A stretch of DNA of 64,000 bases from positions 5,674,127 to 5,738,126 of the forward strand of contig CM019822.1 of assembly GCA_009763385.1 (NCBI GenBank), in the 5' to 3' direction. Positions 19,631 through 31,558 of the stretch are shown piece by piece. The position numbers and the translations under genes are program-made. A model generated the notes under the pieces. That model was not told where the DNA came from. It made no database searches and saw only the letters and a list, made by a program, of their open reading frames with translations. Source of the DNA: Coix lacryma-jobi var. lacryma-jobi. Its lineage: Eukaryota > Streptophyta > Magnoliopsida > Poales > Poaceae. Positions within the stretch are counted from its first letter, which is position 1. The number at the start of each line of letters is the position of its first letter.

Positions 19631-21168
19631 ATGGGGGAAACATTTTGGTACTTGTATCATAGACTGACTATTTTTCGTTTGTTTTGTTTTCAGATTAGTC
19701 TTTTGCATTTCAGCATACATCTTTACATTCTGAGCTTCATGTATATAATCTTTAGAATGTGACTATGCTCTGTTCAAGATGCTCCGATGCTATATGATGA
19801 TACTTGTAGGCGTATGCTCTTTCTGATCACTGATACATGTTGTGAGCTAAGCTATTTTTGAATGGTGAACTTGCTTAATGAACTTAAATTGGAAATTGTT
19901 CACCATTGAGATATGCAACTAGCATGTGTAGGATGTGTTGAATTCACTCGTGCTTTTCATATATGCTAGGTTGCTATGTCACTAGTTCTGAGTCATTCAC
20001 TTGCATGGTATGTTCATATTGTGTCAATAAAATTGAACCAAGTTTTAAGTAATTTGAAAAGATCGAGATGGGACTGCTTGTCAACACATCACGGTATCGA
20101 GACTGTTTCTCATTGCACTTTGAGTTAAACTTGAGCCGTGTAGTGTATGACCGAAACCGATGCTTTAAGCTTCTGATTGCATATGCATAGGCTTCGCTCG
20201 GTTGAAAAGTTAGGCAATGACAAGCTTTCAACCTCTCGCAATCACATGCTAAATTCTGAACTTGTGTAGTTTCACCGCTGCAACTCCGATCAAAATCTGA
20301 AATCACAAATCTATGTTTCATTCTATAGCATGATGATTGAACTTTGCTAGGGGTAGTTCACCTTGTATACATGCTTAGCACTTGTTTGACTTCTTGTCTA
20401 TACATGTTTAGTGCTATTTTGATGGTGAATACTTTTTTGCTAAAACTGCTCACTTTGCTCATATGTTCATATTTCGTTTTTGGTGATTAGTCTGAGCCTT
20501 TGCTGGCATGAGTGCTTAGTTGAGTCATTGGAGTTATACTTTGTAAAGCATCTTCACATTCTATTGACTATATTGACTCATATGCATTTTGGAAGGGGGA
20601 GTGTTTTTACTTGATGGTGCATTTTCAACTAAGGGGGAGAAATTCTCTCAAATCATAAGATCATAAGGGGAGAAATGACAAATCACATCATACCCTAGTT
20701 GTGTGCACTATTTGAGGGGGAGTTTGCTCGTTTGATGAGTTTTTGTTCTGACCAATTGGTTCGGAGCGTTTTTGCTAGTTGTGTTGAGCCTTTGCCTCTT
20801 TCTTGAGGGACTAGCAAATGTTTTTCAGTTCAATTGGTTTCAATTGGTTCGGAGCATTTTTCTGCTAGTTGTGTTGAGCCTCTGTGCCTCTATCTTGAGG
20901 GACTAGCAGTTTTGTTTTCGCTTCAGTTGGTATCGAGCTTTCCTGCTAGCGGTGTTGAGCCTGTTCTACCTCTTCTTGAGGGCTAGCTTTGCTTTGCTTT
21001 GTTGCGTCGAGCCGTTGCCCATGTCTTTGGGGACCAAGTTGTCTTGCTCTTTCCACTTGACCTTCTTCGGCTTTGCTATGCTTTTGGGCCATTTGGTCGA
21101 GTTCTCTCTTCTCCTTCTTCCTTCTTCAATTTCCATTATGATTTGTGTGTGTAGTTGACAATGCACTC
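19631..21168 (+). other. E3 3' spacer between pol and LTR
   Basis: No supported gene; no env-like frame is open for a meaningful length. Positions 20040-20340 match the inverse of 6890-7260 in E2. About three imperfect copies of a roughly 100-base unit (TGCTAGT...GTTGAGCC...CTTGAGGGACTAGC) lie at 20735-20990. Purine-rich GGGGGAG tracts recur near 20595, 20632 and 20717. Confidence 0.8.
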
Positions 21169-21182
21169 ATCAAGGCGGAGAT
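21169..21182 (+). other. E3 polypurine tract
   Basis: ATCAAGGCGGAGAT directly precedes the LTR start TGCGGATAC and matches the E2 tract closely. This sets the LTR boundary. Confidence 0.72.
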
Positions 21183-21562
21183 TGCGGATACATGGGTGTA
21201 TGCCGAGTCTCGAGTGATGAGTGATTGTCAACGAGTTTGATGCACATGTTCTTTGGCTTGTGTTGAGCAGGTGTCGAGCACAGAGACAATGATCGAAGGC
21301 AAGGTGAAGGTCAAGTAGAGACGTGTCGTGCCGACGGACCGGGAGCGGTGAAGGGCGGACGTGAGGCTTGGACTGAGGGACCGGTGGCCTGAGGATCAGC
21401 TGTGGTGGCTGACAGCCTGGGACAGCGACGAGCAGAGACTTGCGGGGCACGGTGTTGCTCGGGTCGAGGACCTGGGGACACGTGTCGATGGACGGGGTGC
21501 ACGGGCGGTGCATCCTTTCTACAGCTTCGGTTTGATGGTTGAGCCACAGAAAAACCATCGGG

Positions 21563-21845
21563 TGGACGGTTTCCAGGTTTGGGCCATAAAACCTAGGTGC
21601 TGCGGGTTTCCGAGTTTGGGCCACAAAACTCGAGCTGAGGACGGTTTCCAGGTTTGGGCCTCAAAACCTGGGGGCTGACGGGTTTCTGAGTTTGGGCCAC
21701 AAAACTCAAGCGACGGACGTCGGGTTTCCCGGTTTCGGCCTCAAAACTGGGGGATGGACTTGGAGGCTGGTTTCCCGATTTGGGCCTCAAAACCGGGGGT
21801 TGGTCATGAAGGCCTGGTTTCCCGGTTTCGGCCACAAAACCAGGG
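21563..21845 (+). repeat. E3 U3 hairpin array, about seven units
   Basis: Sense-strand units read stem, GTTTGGGCCWCAAAAC, stem. Stems fall into AGG/CCT, GAG/CTC and CGG/CCG classes. Two units carry single mismatches. Confidence 0.85.
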
Positions 21846-22629
21846 GGCGGAGTCCGGGAAAAGGACAAGCAGAGCGGTGGCGGCACGTGGCGGCAATCGG
21901 TGAGGTTGCGTCGAGGCAACGCTACCAGTTGTGCGGGCGTGGCCGTCGAATCAGCATCATCTTCGAGTTGGTCCAGGATAGCCTTAGGGTTTGGCTGGGT
22001 CGCTCTGTAAATAACTAGGGGTAGAGTGGGAATTAGAATTAGGATAAGTAGAGGGAGACACCCACCTCCCAAACTATCTCGGTCATTTGCTCTTTTGCTT
22101 CTAGGGTTTCCTGCTCTCTCTATTCCCTGCTGTAGCGAACTGAGATCCACAGAGAAGACAATCATACCTCTGTGCCCGTGAGATTTTGAGGAAGTGAGAC
22201 CGTAATCTCACTATTGTAGCGTGTGGTAGCCACACGGTTGCAACTTCGTGGTAGTGATTTGCGTTTTGTTCTAGTTCTTCGTGAGTTGCTTTTCTCCACG
22301 TTTTTCCCGTTGATCGATCTCTTTGCTCAGTGCGTCTTTCGCAAATCCGTTTGAACTGAGTTGTTCTAGATCGTGAGGCACCTCTTTCCACCAAAGGAAT
22401 TCATCTCTAACCTCACGAGCTAGTAGATCGATCGATTTTCATTTTGGTTCGGTTTTTGTCTCCCTTGCCTCAATTTCCTTTGATTCATCAATTTGGAGAT
22501 AGGTTCGAGCCATGATCTCCTAGAAGTAGCTCACTATCCTCCTTGTGACTCCTCTCTCCAAGTTTGAGACCTAGAGGTTTCGTTTTGGGAGAGATCGAGT
22601 GAAATTGGTGGATGAACAGGTGATTTTTG

Positions 22630-22930
22630 GGGTGACCGGACGCTGGCACCATACTGACCGGACGCTGACTCCATGCGTCCGGTGGTTGAATGTCACGCGA
22701 AGATTTCCTGTAGGTGACCGGACGCTCACTCTGCTCAGTGACCGGACTCGCCCTTGCTACTGTTCATCGAGTGCTTTTCAGTTGACCGGACGCTAGGCAG
22801 GTTGGATCGGACGCTCTCCTCAGTGAGTCCGGTCAGAAACAGTAAGGTCCAAAATCAGATTCTGCTTGACCGGACGCGTCCGGTGGTGCCTGACTGGACG
22901 CAGGCAGAGTCCGGTCACGTCTGTTTTTGC
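22630..22930 (+). repeat. E3 leader repeats (GACCGGACGC type)
   Basis: GACCGGACGC and its inverse recur about a dozen times between the U3 and the LTR end, as in E2. Confidence 0.78.
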
Positions 22931-23195
22931 ACAGTCTCATCCGCGGTTCGTTCGTCCGTTGTCGGATTTGATTTCCGGTTTTAGCGTTGAGTTTCTAGAG
23001 TCGTGTAGTGTCTCGTTGTGCTTCTTGGAAGCATCCACCCTACCACTAGGGTCGTGGACACTTACGAGCTCTAGGGTTTGCTCTTGGGGTCGATTTTCAG
23101 GACAGTGGTGACAAGTTTCTGAAAGGAGATTTTGAAGCTCCCATTCACCCCCCCCCCCCCCCTGGTCGCTTTCTGGCAGCATTCTCGGTCCTTCA

Positions 23196-23332
23196 CCATC
23201 CACCTCACGTTCCGCCTCAAGAGCCGCACTCTTCCTTCTTGCCAAAATGTCGTCCTCGATCGTATGTCCAAGACTCAAACCTAAGGACAAAGACACACTG
23301 GAAGAAGAACTTGGTGCCATTTCCAAAAGCAC
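23196..23332 (-). pseudogene. E4 gag-like ORF, N-terminal 45 codons, cut by E3
   Basis: The peptide starts MLLEMAPSSSSSVSLSLG and matches the start of the E2 protein (MLLEVAPSSSSSMSLSFS). It continues through DDILARRKSAALEAEREV before the E3 LTR begins. The ATG lies at the same distance from the primer site as in E2, which supports both starts. Confidence 0.8.
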
Positions 23333-23450
23333 GGTTAGTGTTAGCCAAACAAAAGCTTAACACCTCGACAAACCACATCGGAAGCACAACTGCTCTCAAA
23401 AGGTTGCCTTCGTGGATCCAGAACCGGTTAAGGTAGAGAGATCCTTAACT

Positions 23451-23465
23451 GGCTCCGATACCAAT
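23451..23465 (-). other. E4 primer-binding site (initiator tRNA-Met)
   Basis: The minus strand reads ATTGGTATCGGAGCC beside the LTR end at 23466. Confidence 0.9.
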
Positions 23466-23869
23466 TGAAGGACCAAAAATGCTAAAGGAAGGCGACCAGA
23501 GGGGGGGTGAATGGGAGCCTAAAAATTTCTTTTGAAATTACAACCTCTGTCCCAACAAAATCAACCCCAAAAGCTTCGGACTCAAACGCGATGCCTACGA
23601 CACTCAGAAAGAAGGTGGATGCACAGCGAGGCACCACACAAGAGAGCAAACCAAAACTCCCAAAACTCCGAGTCAAGTTCGTCCCCAAAAGACCCACTCC
23701 CAAACGTAGATTGAGGGCTACGTCGGGAAATCCCTAAATACCTATGCTAACACGTAGCAAAGATAGGTAGAGAGGTTCCTAGGTGAACTCTAGGAGCAAA
23801 CGAGAAGTCCGAAAACAAAGCGGAAAAGTCGGGAGAGCAAACGCACTAAAACGCAACCTACAGCAGGTT

Positions 23870-24115
23870 CCCGGACAGTCCAGACTGCTGGTCCCGGACT
23901 GTCCGCGCTAGGGGCGGACTGTCCGCGAAACCCTGGCGGACTGTCCGCCGGTCAAGTTGCAAAAACAGCAACGCTGCTGGACCCTCCCTGCTCAACTCGC
24001 GGACTGTTCGCGCCTTATACGACGGACTGTCCGCCGGTCAAAATGACCGAGCACAGTGCTTCGCTGCGCTAAACTGTTATGGCCAAGCCCGATGGGCGGA
24101 CTGTCCGCCCCCACT
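23870..24115 (-). repeat. E4 leader palindrome array (CGGACTGTCCGC type)
   Basis: CGGACTGTCCGC and CCGGACAGTCC forms recur. This is the E1 type, although the rest of E4 groups with E2. Confidence 0.78.
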
Positions 24116-24997
24116 GTCCAGAACACCCAAAAACTGCACGACTCAAAACCAAAATCGATTGGATCTTCACCAAATCGAACAGGGCTGCAACCAAACTTCT
24201 CCCAAGTGTTCTTCTACATGTTGGGAAGCTAATCCTAGGATATCATCGCTCCAAACCAACTAATCCATGAGAAATCGGAAGAACAGTAGAAAAGGGGGAA
24301 GAACGAAGAACGAACGCGATTTCGACCCGATCTATGTGCTCGTGAGGTTAGACAAGAAATCATTCGGTGGAAAGAAGGAGCTCACGGCCAAGAACAATCT
24401 GATTCAAACGGAATCGCAAATCGTCGCTCGGAGAGGGAGAACGAACCAAATCTCCGGGAAGGGAAAAACCCAAACGCGAAGAACGAAAACGCGAATTCGA
24501 TCCAAAATCGCAGCCAACAAAGAGGAGGACAAGTTTGATCCTTGGATTCAGGAAGATGATGGATTGTATTATCAATCGGTGTTGGGTTAAAAGCCGCTCC
24601 TCGCAACAACAAAGCTCGGATGGCAAAAAGCTCAAGAACAAGAGCCAACTCTCCTCTAACCCTAGCCTTCTTTCACAAGCACAAAATGAGAGAGACACCG
24701 TCCAAGGATGGCTGTCCAACACAGCCCCTTCATCTATATATAGGCGCACGTCCGAATGACACAAACGCCCTAACATGAAGCACTAACCCAAATACCCCCT
24801 AGGGGTAAAACCGTCCAGACCTGACAGTTTCCATCCGACGGCCACGCGCCTTCTCATCCTTCGCTTCGCCTCGACGCAAGCTCCAGGATGCCGCCACGTG
24901 TCGTCACGTCGACCGCCGCGCCTCCCTCGTGGATAGCTTCGCCACCGCGCCAGCCTCTCCATGCCGCCACGCGTCAACCGTTCCACATGGGAACCTC

Positions 24998-25105
24998 CGC
25001 CCGGTTTTGAGGCCCAAACCGGTAAACCCGCCAGCCCAGGTTTTGAGGCCCAAACTCAGAAACTGGCCACCCTGAGTTTTGAGGCCCAAACTCGGAAACC
25101 GTCGG
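24998..25105 (-). repeat. E4 hairpin array, three units
   Basis: Three units remain. The middle one joins a CCAGG left stem to a CTCAG right stem, as expected from a deletion between two units, so its stem no longer pairs. Confidence 0.82.
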
Positions 25106-25261
25106 GTAGCTTTCTGAGGCTCAACTACCGAACCCACGCCGTAGACGGGATGTGGTTCGCACACCCCGACCATCGGCATGGATGTCGATGCATGTCCAGC
25201 CTCCACGCCGGGCACAACGCCTTCGCCTTCCTTCTTGACTCGGCCGACGGCACTTGCGCCG

Positions 25262-26627
25262 TGTTGGGTATTTTAAACGCACACAGAAAAATCCGCAAGC
25301 GCACGGATACCGATGTAGCTTTCACCCGAGAGTATTCCAGGGTATCGATTTCCACGGGGAACGTGAAGTGTACTAGAAGAATTAAGAACGTCCAAGAAAA
25401 GAATGGTAATGCGGTTAGAGAGGGATATAAGGGTTTTCTAAGCGGGTCTATTTAATTAAAGGCTTACTATACTTTACTTACTTTGGAGCAACAGTACCTT
25501 TCCGATTCTCGAAAAAGACTGGGAAAAGGATAATCGGGAGAAGGCTGCCAAAAAGCTCTATGAAAACACCAATCCTAACGTGGTTGATTATAACAATCTA
25601 CAAAGCAGTCACCCCTGTAGCTACCACAACTATCCGGAGGATTGGGCGCAAACTCAGGTAAACCCTAGTCTAGACACCAAGTCTACACTAACGCTTACTA
25701 CTCTAATCAGATATCATAATTAGAGCACTCAATACGAGCGGAGATCTAGTAAATAAAATAAAGTAAGAACTGAAATTAAATAGTATACTTAGAAGTAGTA
25801 AATGAAGAACCTGGAGATTACTTGAAGACGAACCAGATGCTACACCAATACAATGTCAAGGAAGATCCGACAGATCCGGCTCCTCCTCAGCTCTCTCCTT
25901 TCTCTCTCTCTAGATTACAACTAGATGATGAACTAGAACTAGATCTAGAACTAGAAGATGAACTAGAACTAGACGATCAACTAGAGGGATCTCTACTTCT
26001 AATTGAAACCCTAGTTTCTGATGTGGAGATGAATAATGAAGATAGAGATGGCTTTTGGGGCGCCCCTGGGGTCTCTTATATAGTCCTCGATGGAGTAGGG
26101 GGTAAGGAATCGCCATGTCATCGATCCGCATCACGTTTATCGCCCACCGTTGGATCAAACCGACTTCAGGGACGGTGGAGATGCATCCTAGGAGGCGGTG
26201 GAAGAAGGTTCCAGAAGGCGGAGGCGAAACGGCCTCCGTGGCCGACCGGTCGATCTCCATGTGGGACCGGTCGGTCTGGCCTAGTGGGCCCACGTGGTGG
26301 GCCGCCTCGTGGTGTCTTCTGGTGTCTTCTAGATCCTTCTTTTGCAGATTTCATTGCAAAATTAATATCTTTTCATCTGGGACTCCGAATATAGCAAATG
26401 ATATGTCCGTTTCGATCGTCTCGACGAGCCCTTCACAATGGTGCACTCCAATTCATCACTTGAGATACTTTTATATGGTGAAATATTGATGTCCTACAAA
26501 ACAAGTGAGAGCACCAGAACTCATGGAACTTGTTAGTTTCAAACCCTACAACTATGCTTTGTAATTCATTTAGTGTCATTTCATGCAATAGTTGATGGTT
26601 AATTATGAGCATTAGTGAGCATCAACA
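25262..26627 (-). repeat. E5 3' LTR
   Basis: Matches 31559-32927. It includes repeated GAACTAGAACTAGA-like purine/CTAG stretches (25920-25990), GACCGGTCGGTC motifs (26240-26280) and a minus-strand TATATAAG at 26075-26082. Confidence 0.93.
26075..26082 (-). promoter_or_regulatory. E5 3' LTR TATA box
   Basis: TATATAAG on the minus strand within GACTATATAAGAGACC. The same site in the 5' LTR lies at 32375-32382. Confidence 0.65.
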
Positions 26628-26642
26628 AGTTCCCCCAAGCTT
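26628..26642 (-). other. E5 polypurine tract
   Basis: The minus strand reads AAGCTTGGGGGAACT directly before the LTR start TGTTGATGC. Confidence 0.82.
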
Positions 26643-29600
26643 AACCTTTGCTAGTCCCGAGCAAAGCCAATCTCAACAATGGATCAGGAGTTGCTGCAAT
26701 ATCTTCACTTCCAACAAGTACACATGTATTCAAACAAAAGTTCTCATATGGAATAGAAAAAAGTATCATATTATTCATCACGGGGCTTAGTACTTTACCT
26801 TGAATCCTGAGTAATTGAAAGATAGAATGATCAAATCAAGCACTATGTCTCTAGTTCTTTCACTTCACCATTATCCCGGAGTTTTTATGAATTTTCTAAA
26901 AGATTAAAAACATATGTTGTCAAATTAAACAATGGATCCAAATAGAAAGTCAACCACACCATTGAATCGAGAAGTGCATGTGTATGGAAAATAGAGTCGG
27001 ATGCTCTTTTGAAATATATCACTCTCTTTTGTTTATCAGACACACATGGCTATTAGGTTAATTCTACTAGCGAGCACATGCCCAATTTTTCTGATATTCA
27101 TTTTTTTAATTTTTTCGAGGTTTCGGACACTTGTCCCTTTTTATTTCCTCGGGATCTATCTTTTTGAGGTTTCGGACACTTGTCCCTTTTTATTACCTCG
27201 GATGTATATTTTTTTTCTCTCTCTTTTTTTAATAGCCACATGTTTCCAACAAACTTTTAAGAGGATAGGAACAAATAATCATGAGCATTTATGTGGAAAA
27301 TGGATTAAATGTGTAAGTGATCTCAATTCAATAGCATGATAACTTCTCATAGGGTCAACAAAGCTTAATTTAACTCAATGTAATTATTAGACATATTTAT
27401 ATTGAGAAATCTCCGAAATTCTAGTGTTGTTTAGAACAAGATAATAGCAGCTCAGATCATCACATATCATATCTGTCAATTACCTAGACTCTGGATCAAG
27501 CATTTGCTACTCATATATTTAATTTTATTTTTAAGCATCATTATTAATCAGGAGAACTCATGCTTTGAAGGCTAGGTACTTTAAAGAAATTAGATAGAGC
27601 AACTATTCATCATTTTCATGTAAAAGATTAGAGAGGGAGTTCTTCTTTTATTATTAAAATAAACTAAGAAAACTTAACATAGTATTTATTTAACCTAACA
27701 CATTTATTATAAATAACTAAGATAGTGAATAAGACATACCTGGATCACGAAGATAACGGGGGTGCGTCTCCCCCAAGCCGGTTCCCTTAATAGCGTTGAG
27801 CCTTCATGTGCCCATATTGTTTTCTTTTTAATTAATGGTGAGCCTTCGTGTGCCCACATTTTTTTTGTATATATATATATATATATTTATTTTATTTTTA
27901 TTTATGTATAGAAAGAAAACTTAAGAGGATAAGGATACTTACCTGCATACACGGAGGTGCTTTCCCCCAAGCTGAATGTTGACGTAGTCGTTCGATCTTG
28001 CAATGTAACGAACTAGCAGTGAAAATGTTCTTCCTCTATCGGAGCATTGATTGACATCCACTTGCTCGTCACCTTTTCTTGGTCATTCAATCCTGTGAAA
28101 CTCAAATAGACAACAAAACTTGTGGAACAGATTAAGCGTTAGTGGTTGGCCACTCAAGCCTTAGTTGTCCAGAGTTTCAGTAAGATCTCTTCCGTAATAT
28201 CTTTTTTTTGTATTTTAATTTTTTCCGATGCAATGATAATTTAAAATGAATGCATTTTTATTTTTTTATGCCACCACGGTGAATACTTCATGCGGGTTTT
28301 TACACACCACAGAATTATTCACATGGGGTTTTAGGTTTTACGATGAAGTGCAATAAGTAAAATATTTTTGTTTTCTTTTTATGCAATGCTAATGCAGAAA
28401 AGTAAATATGCTATGGAGAAATAATGATGGAAAGTAAATATGCAAAAATAGAAACTAATGCAGAAATGATAAATATGGATAACTACCGATTTACCTTTCG
28501 GCGAGGGTTCAATGTTTTTAGTCCTTTGAACAGGACTTCTCACCATGTTCATTCCTGAGGTGCATCATTTGATCCTGATATGTAGACCTTGATAACTACA
28601 CCTCTTGATATGGTGTCACCCATGTTCTTCGTTTGCTCAGCAGTTTAAAGTGAAACATTAGTTGTGGAAGCTGGCAACATCTTGCTCAGTGTGCAAGTTC
28701 TTGTAGATCCAGGACCTTCACTCTATAGAATGTGGGAGTTGACAAACTCCTCCATGTTTTGCTCAAGAATGTATCCTGCTCATAAAGACAAGGTAGAGAT
28801 CAAGTGCATGGGCTCTATTGGTGGAAAAACACCAACAGAACCAAAAGTTTTGTTCATTCCTCTCTAACCTTAGGCACATTGCACAAGATAAACTTGTTGT
28901 TTATGTATTTCTATTCAATCTTAATATGAGTGATAGGATCAAAAGATGAGCATGAAAGTAGAATCTTAAAATATTTAACAGATCAGATTGTTTAACCCAA
29001 GGAAGGATAATCTATGCATAATGTGTCGATATTTTCATGATTGTGATATATTATCTTCCAAAGGTTAGATGCATAACATTTTAGCTCATTGGTTAATATA
29101 GTGAGATTCAAGAGAGTAAAGCTAAGAACAAAGATTAAAGAACTGAACATGTTGAGCTGATTAGGTTGGATCAATTAATGTGCAACTAAAACATGTTTGG
29201 TTCTTATTTATGCACATACCAGAATTAAGGAGAAGCTTTTAAAGTGATGGTCACATACCTTGAGATGTTACCTTTATCATTGAAGAGTGATGTGTCAAAC
29301 CACCTTATGGAAGCTTCTCTTGTCTGGCTGGTTGTTCTTCATGAATAACTTGTCTTCTCTTCTTATCTCATAGTGAACCTGAGTGATGGGAGCTTGAGAG
29401 GAGGAAGGTATAGTAGGATCATCTTTAGAGGGATCAACCTTCCTTCTCTGTGTGTCAACCTATCAGTGAAGGTGTGTTGTTCCTCCCATGATGGTCTTTA
29501 TCTTCTAGTGACCCAGCTCAGACTTGTTCACCTACTTCCATGGAGTGAGTGCTTTGATTGTAGATGTTGTTTTGTGGCACTCATCTTTTGTCTTGTTCCA

Positions 29601-30346
29601 TGAATCTCATTTCTCCATGATCAGTGAGCTGTGTCTCCCTTGTGCAAGTTGTTGAAGTTCATGTGTCTCTTCAGTTCTAGTGTGAGTTCATCTCAGGACT
29701 TTCCCAAATTGATATTGGAAGTTTTCCTGCAGGGGTTAGTCCAACAAAATAACCAACATCCACTATAGCATACTATTAGCTCAAAAATCAACCTAGACAC
29801 CATGTCTAATTTGATTTAGGAAAGCATTTTAACCTAAGCATGCTTAAATTAAGAGGCCTTTAAAAGCAAGAACACCACTCCTAAATTAGACACCATGCTT
29901 CATTTAAGAGATGTATGAAAGTACTTCAAACCTAAACATATACTATAGCAAGTGAGGGTAGCATTAAAGAGATTTACTCAAATGGTGATGAGAGAGCATG
30001 ATTAGTGTATAGCACATGAGCATATCTTAAAGGTAGGGACAACCAATATAGCAACATGTAAAGAGATGTTCTTACAAAGTGTATTCCCAAACTTGGATTT
30101 TGCAAAAATCAAGATTGGATGAATGTAATTCAATGTTGCATGATGATTAGTTGGACATACTTTGTGTTTGTCGTTCCCTCAAACATTTTTGCTCCAGACC
30201 TACAAAGGTTAGTGACAAGAACACCCAAAGGAATATTTTAACAATTATATCTCTATACTCATTACACAAGGGCGGTGTAGCAAGAAAGTAAACACTGATC
30301 TGAAAAGTGCTTTTTTTAGGACACTGAGCTTGTCTTTGGGAAACCT
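26643..30346 (-). other. E5 internal region without coding capacity
   Basis: About 3.7 kb of AT-rich DNA with no supported gene. It holds a tandem pair of about 55 bases around GAGGTTTCGGACACTTGTCC (27117-27205), a pair around GAGCCTTCRTGTGCCCA (27798-27860), two further GGGGGA-type purine tracts (near 27768 and 27966) and several T runs. No reverse transcriptase, integrase or protease motif was seen on either strand. Confidence 0.75.
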
Positions 30347-31429
30347 TCAAGATCTGATTTGGTGAAGTGGTTTCCCCTCCAACACCAACTTAAGAGCACA
30401 ACGAGATCTACAAAATTTATGATAAACATACGCATCTACAACCACCCTTTTGATGTTTTTGTAAACAGAAAGCGTGAGGGGGTTGAAAATCTCGAGTGTG
30501 GCAATGTTAGACACACCAATTGAATCAGGAGATGTTTCATATGAGCATGGATTTAAAGAGGTGTTTATAAAGTAGCTTCCATGCTCTTTGATATCATCTT
30601 CCTCGATTTCAGAGAAAAACACCAAATGATAGGGTTCATAATTTTCTAAAGTGTGGGGTGTTTTCTCTATGGGAGGTTCTACGACAACCAAATTATTAGA
30701 AGGATTTGAAGGAATTTCAAATTTGGTTGTGTGTTCCTCCTCGTGTTGGTCGGGGTTGGGCTCGACTTCTTCTTTTGGGAATTCATCAAAAGTGTTAGTG
30801 TAAGGAGTGTTTTCAAGGATTTTATTTAGGATGTCTCCTCCTTCACTAACAAGTTTATGTGAGAATGATCCTCCAAAAGCTAAATCGAGATGTAGAGCAG
30901 CTTCCTTGTTAAGACCACAATAAAAGTGAAAGTGTAGCACATGGTTTGGCAAGGAAAGGTTTGGGCCAGAATTGGTAAGGTGTTTGAACCTAGCCCAAGC
31001 TGCTCCTAGTGTCTCCTTCTCTTTTTGTTTGAATGTAAGAATTTCGATTCTAAGATCAGAGATTCGAAAAAGAGGGAAGAAAGCAAGACAAAAGTTGTCC
31101 CGAAGTTCATCCCAATTTCCATTTACGCCCTCTACGGAATGATTATACCATTTTCTCGCTCTTCCCAAAAGGGAGAATGAGAATAGTTTCCATTTAATGG
31201 TCTCTTGTGTCATGTCAGCTATAGTCTGACAAGAACATAACTCCTCAAATTCCCTAAGGTAAGTGTATGGATCTTTGTCTTCTGACCCAGAGAAGGATAT
31301 CTCCCGAACCATGGCTATAAGAGCAGGGCAAAGCTCATAGCCATCTGTAAGAATGGGGTGTGATGATGGTGGAGGCTCCAACAAGTCACCCTTTGGAGCA
31401 AAGAATTTATATATAGGAGTTAAGTCCAT
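30347..31429 (-). CDS. gag: Gypsy-type Gag of E5 (retrotransposon gag domain)
   Basis: Starting at Met (31429, MDLTPIYKFFAPKG), the frame gives 360 residues. The pattern FSGSEDKDPYTYLREFEELC, then LFSFSLLGRARKWYNH and a conserved KEKETLGAAWARFKHL is the retrotransposon gag (PF03732-type) capsid core, about residues 35-190. The acidic second half ends with VVVDAYVYHKFCRSRCAL. I chose this Met over the longer frame to 31579 because the extra 50 residues overlap the primer site and LTR. There is no zinc knuckle. The protein would assemble element particles; the frame is intact, so expression is possible. Confidence 0.85.
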   Translation of the reverse strand: MDLTPIYKFFAPKGDLLEPPPSSHPILTDGYELCPALIAMVREISFSGSEDKDPYTYLREFEELCSCQTIADMTQETIKWKLFSFSLLGRARKWYNHSVEGVNGNWDELRDNFCLAFFPLFRISDLRIEILTFKQKEKETLGAAWARFKHLTNSGPNLSLPNHVLHFHFYCGLNKEAALHLDLAFGGSFSHKLVSEGGDILNKILENTPYTNTFDEFPKEEVEPNPDQHEEEHTTKFEIPSNPSNNLVVVEPPIEKTPHTLENYEPYHLVFFSEIEEDDIKEHGSYFINTSLNPCSYETSPDSIGVSNIATLEIFNPLTLSVYKNIKRVVVDAYVYHKFCRSRCALKLVLEGKPLHQIRS

Positions 31430-31537
31430 GTGGTAAGAAGTGTGGTGGTGAGGTAAAGGTGGTGATAAAAGAAAAAGGTGGTAAAAGAAAAGAAACACAG
31501 ACGAACTTCGTTCGATTCTAGAACAGCTACCGTTCCT

Positions 31538-31551
31538 CGGCAACGGCGCCA
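31538..31551 (-). other. E5 primer-binding site (tRNA-Asp)
   Basis: The minus strand reads TGGCGCCGTTGCCG seven bases after the LTR end. This complements the 3' end of plant tRNA-Asp (CGGCAACGGCGCCA), the primer used by Athila-like Gypsy elements. Confidence 0.85.
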
Positions 31552-31558
31552 GAAAGCT

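Larger units (their letters stand above)
15742..23195 (+). mobile_element. Element E3: Copia-type retrotransposon, gag C terminus to 3' LTR
   Basis: The plus strand carries the Gag zinc-knuckle end, protease, integrase, reverse transcriptase and RNase H in Copia order. A 1.5-kb spacer, a polypurine tract and a 3' LTR ending at 23195 follow. Its 5' portion is separated by insertion of element G and lies left of the window. The right end falls inside the gag start of E4 and the next bases (CCATC) should be one copy of its target duplication. Four in-frame stops and a lost integrase residue show that it can no longer move by itself. Its spacer matches that of E2, so intact relatives of E3 are plausible helpers for E2. 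Confidence 0.9.
21183..23195 (+). repeat. E3 3' LTR
   Basis: 2013 bases starting TGCGGATACATGG and ending TCTCGGTCCTTCA, the latter shared with E2 and E4. It contains the hairpin array, the GACCGGACGC leader repeats and a run of C at about 23147-23162 that replaces the GGGGGGG tract of the related LTRs. Confidence 0.88.
23466..25261 (-). repeat. E4 5' LTR, inner part
   Basis: Starts TGAAGGACC on the plus strand and aligns with the E2 LTR up to the E5 insertion. It carries a TATA box (minus-strand CTATATATAG near 24735-24745), CGGACTGTCCG repeats and a shortened hairpin array. Confidence 0.88.

Noticed and set aside
20952..21158. Short hydrophobic frame in the E3 spacer that could suggest an env-like protein
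   Set aside because: Only 68 codons, overlapping tandem repeats and T-rich DNA; no signal, cleavage or fusion features; not conserved in the matching part of E2.
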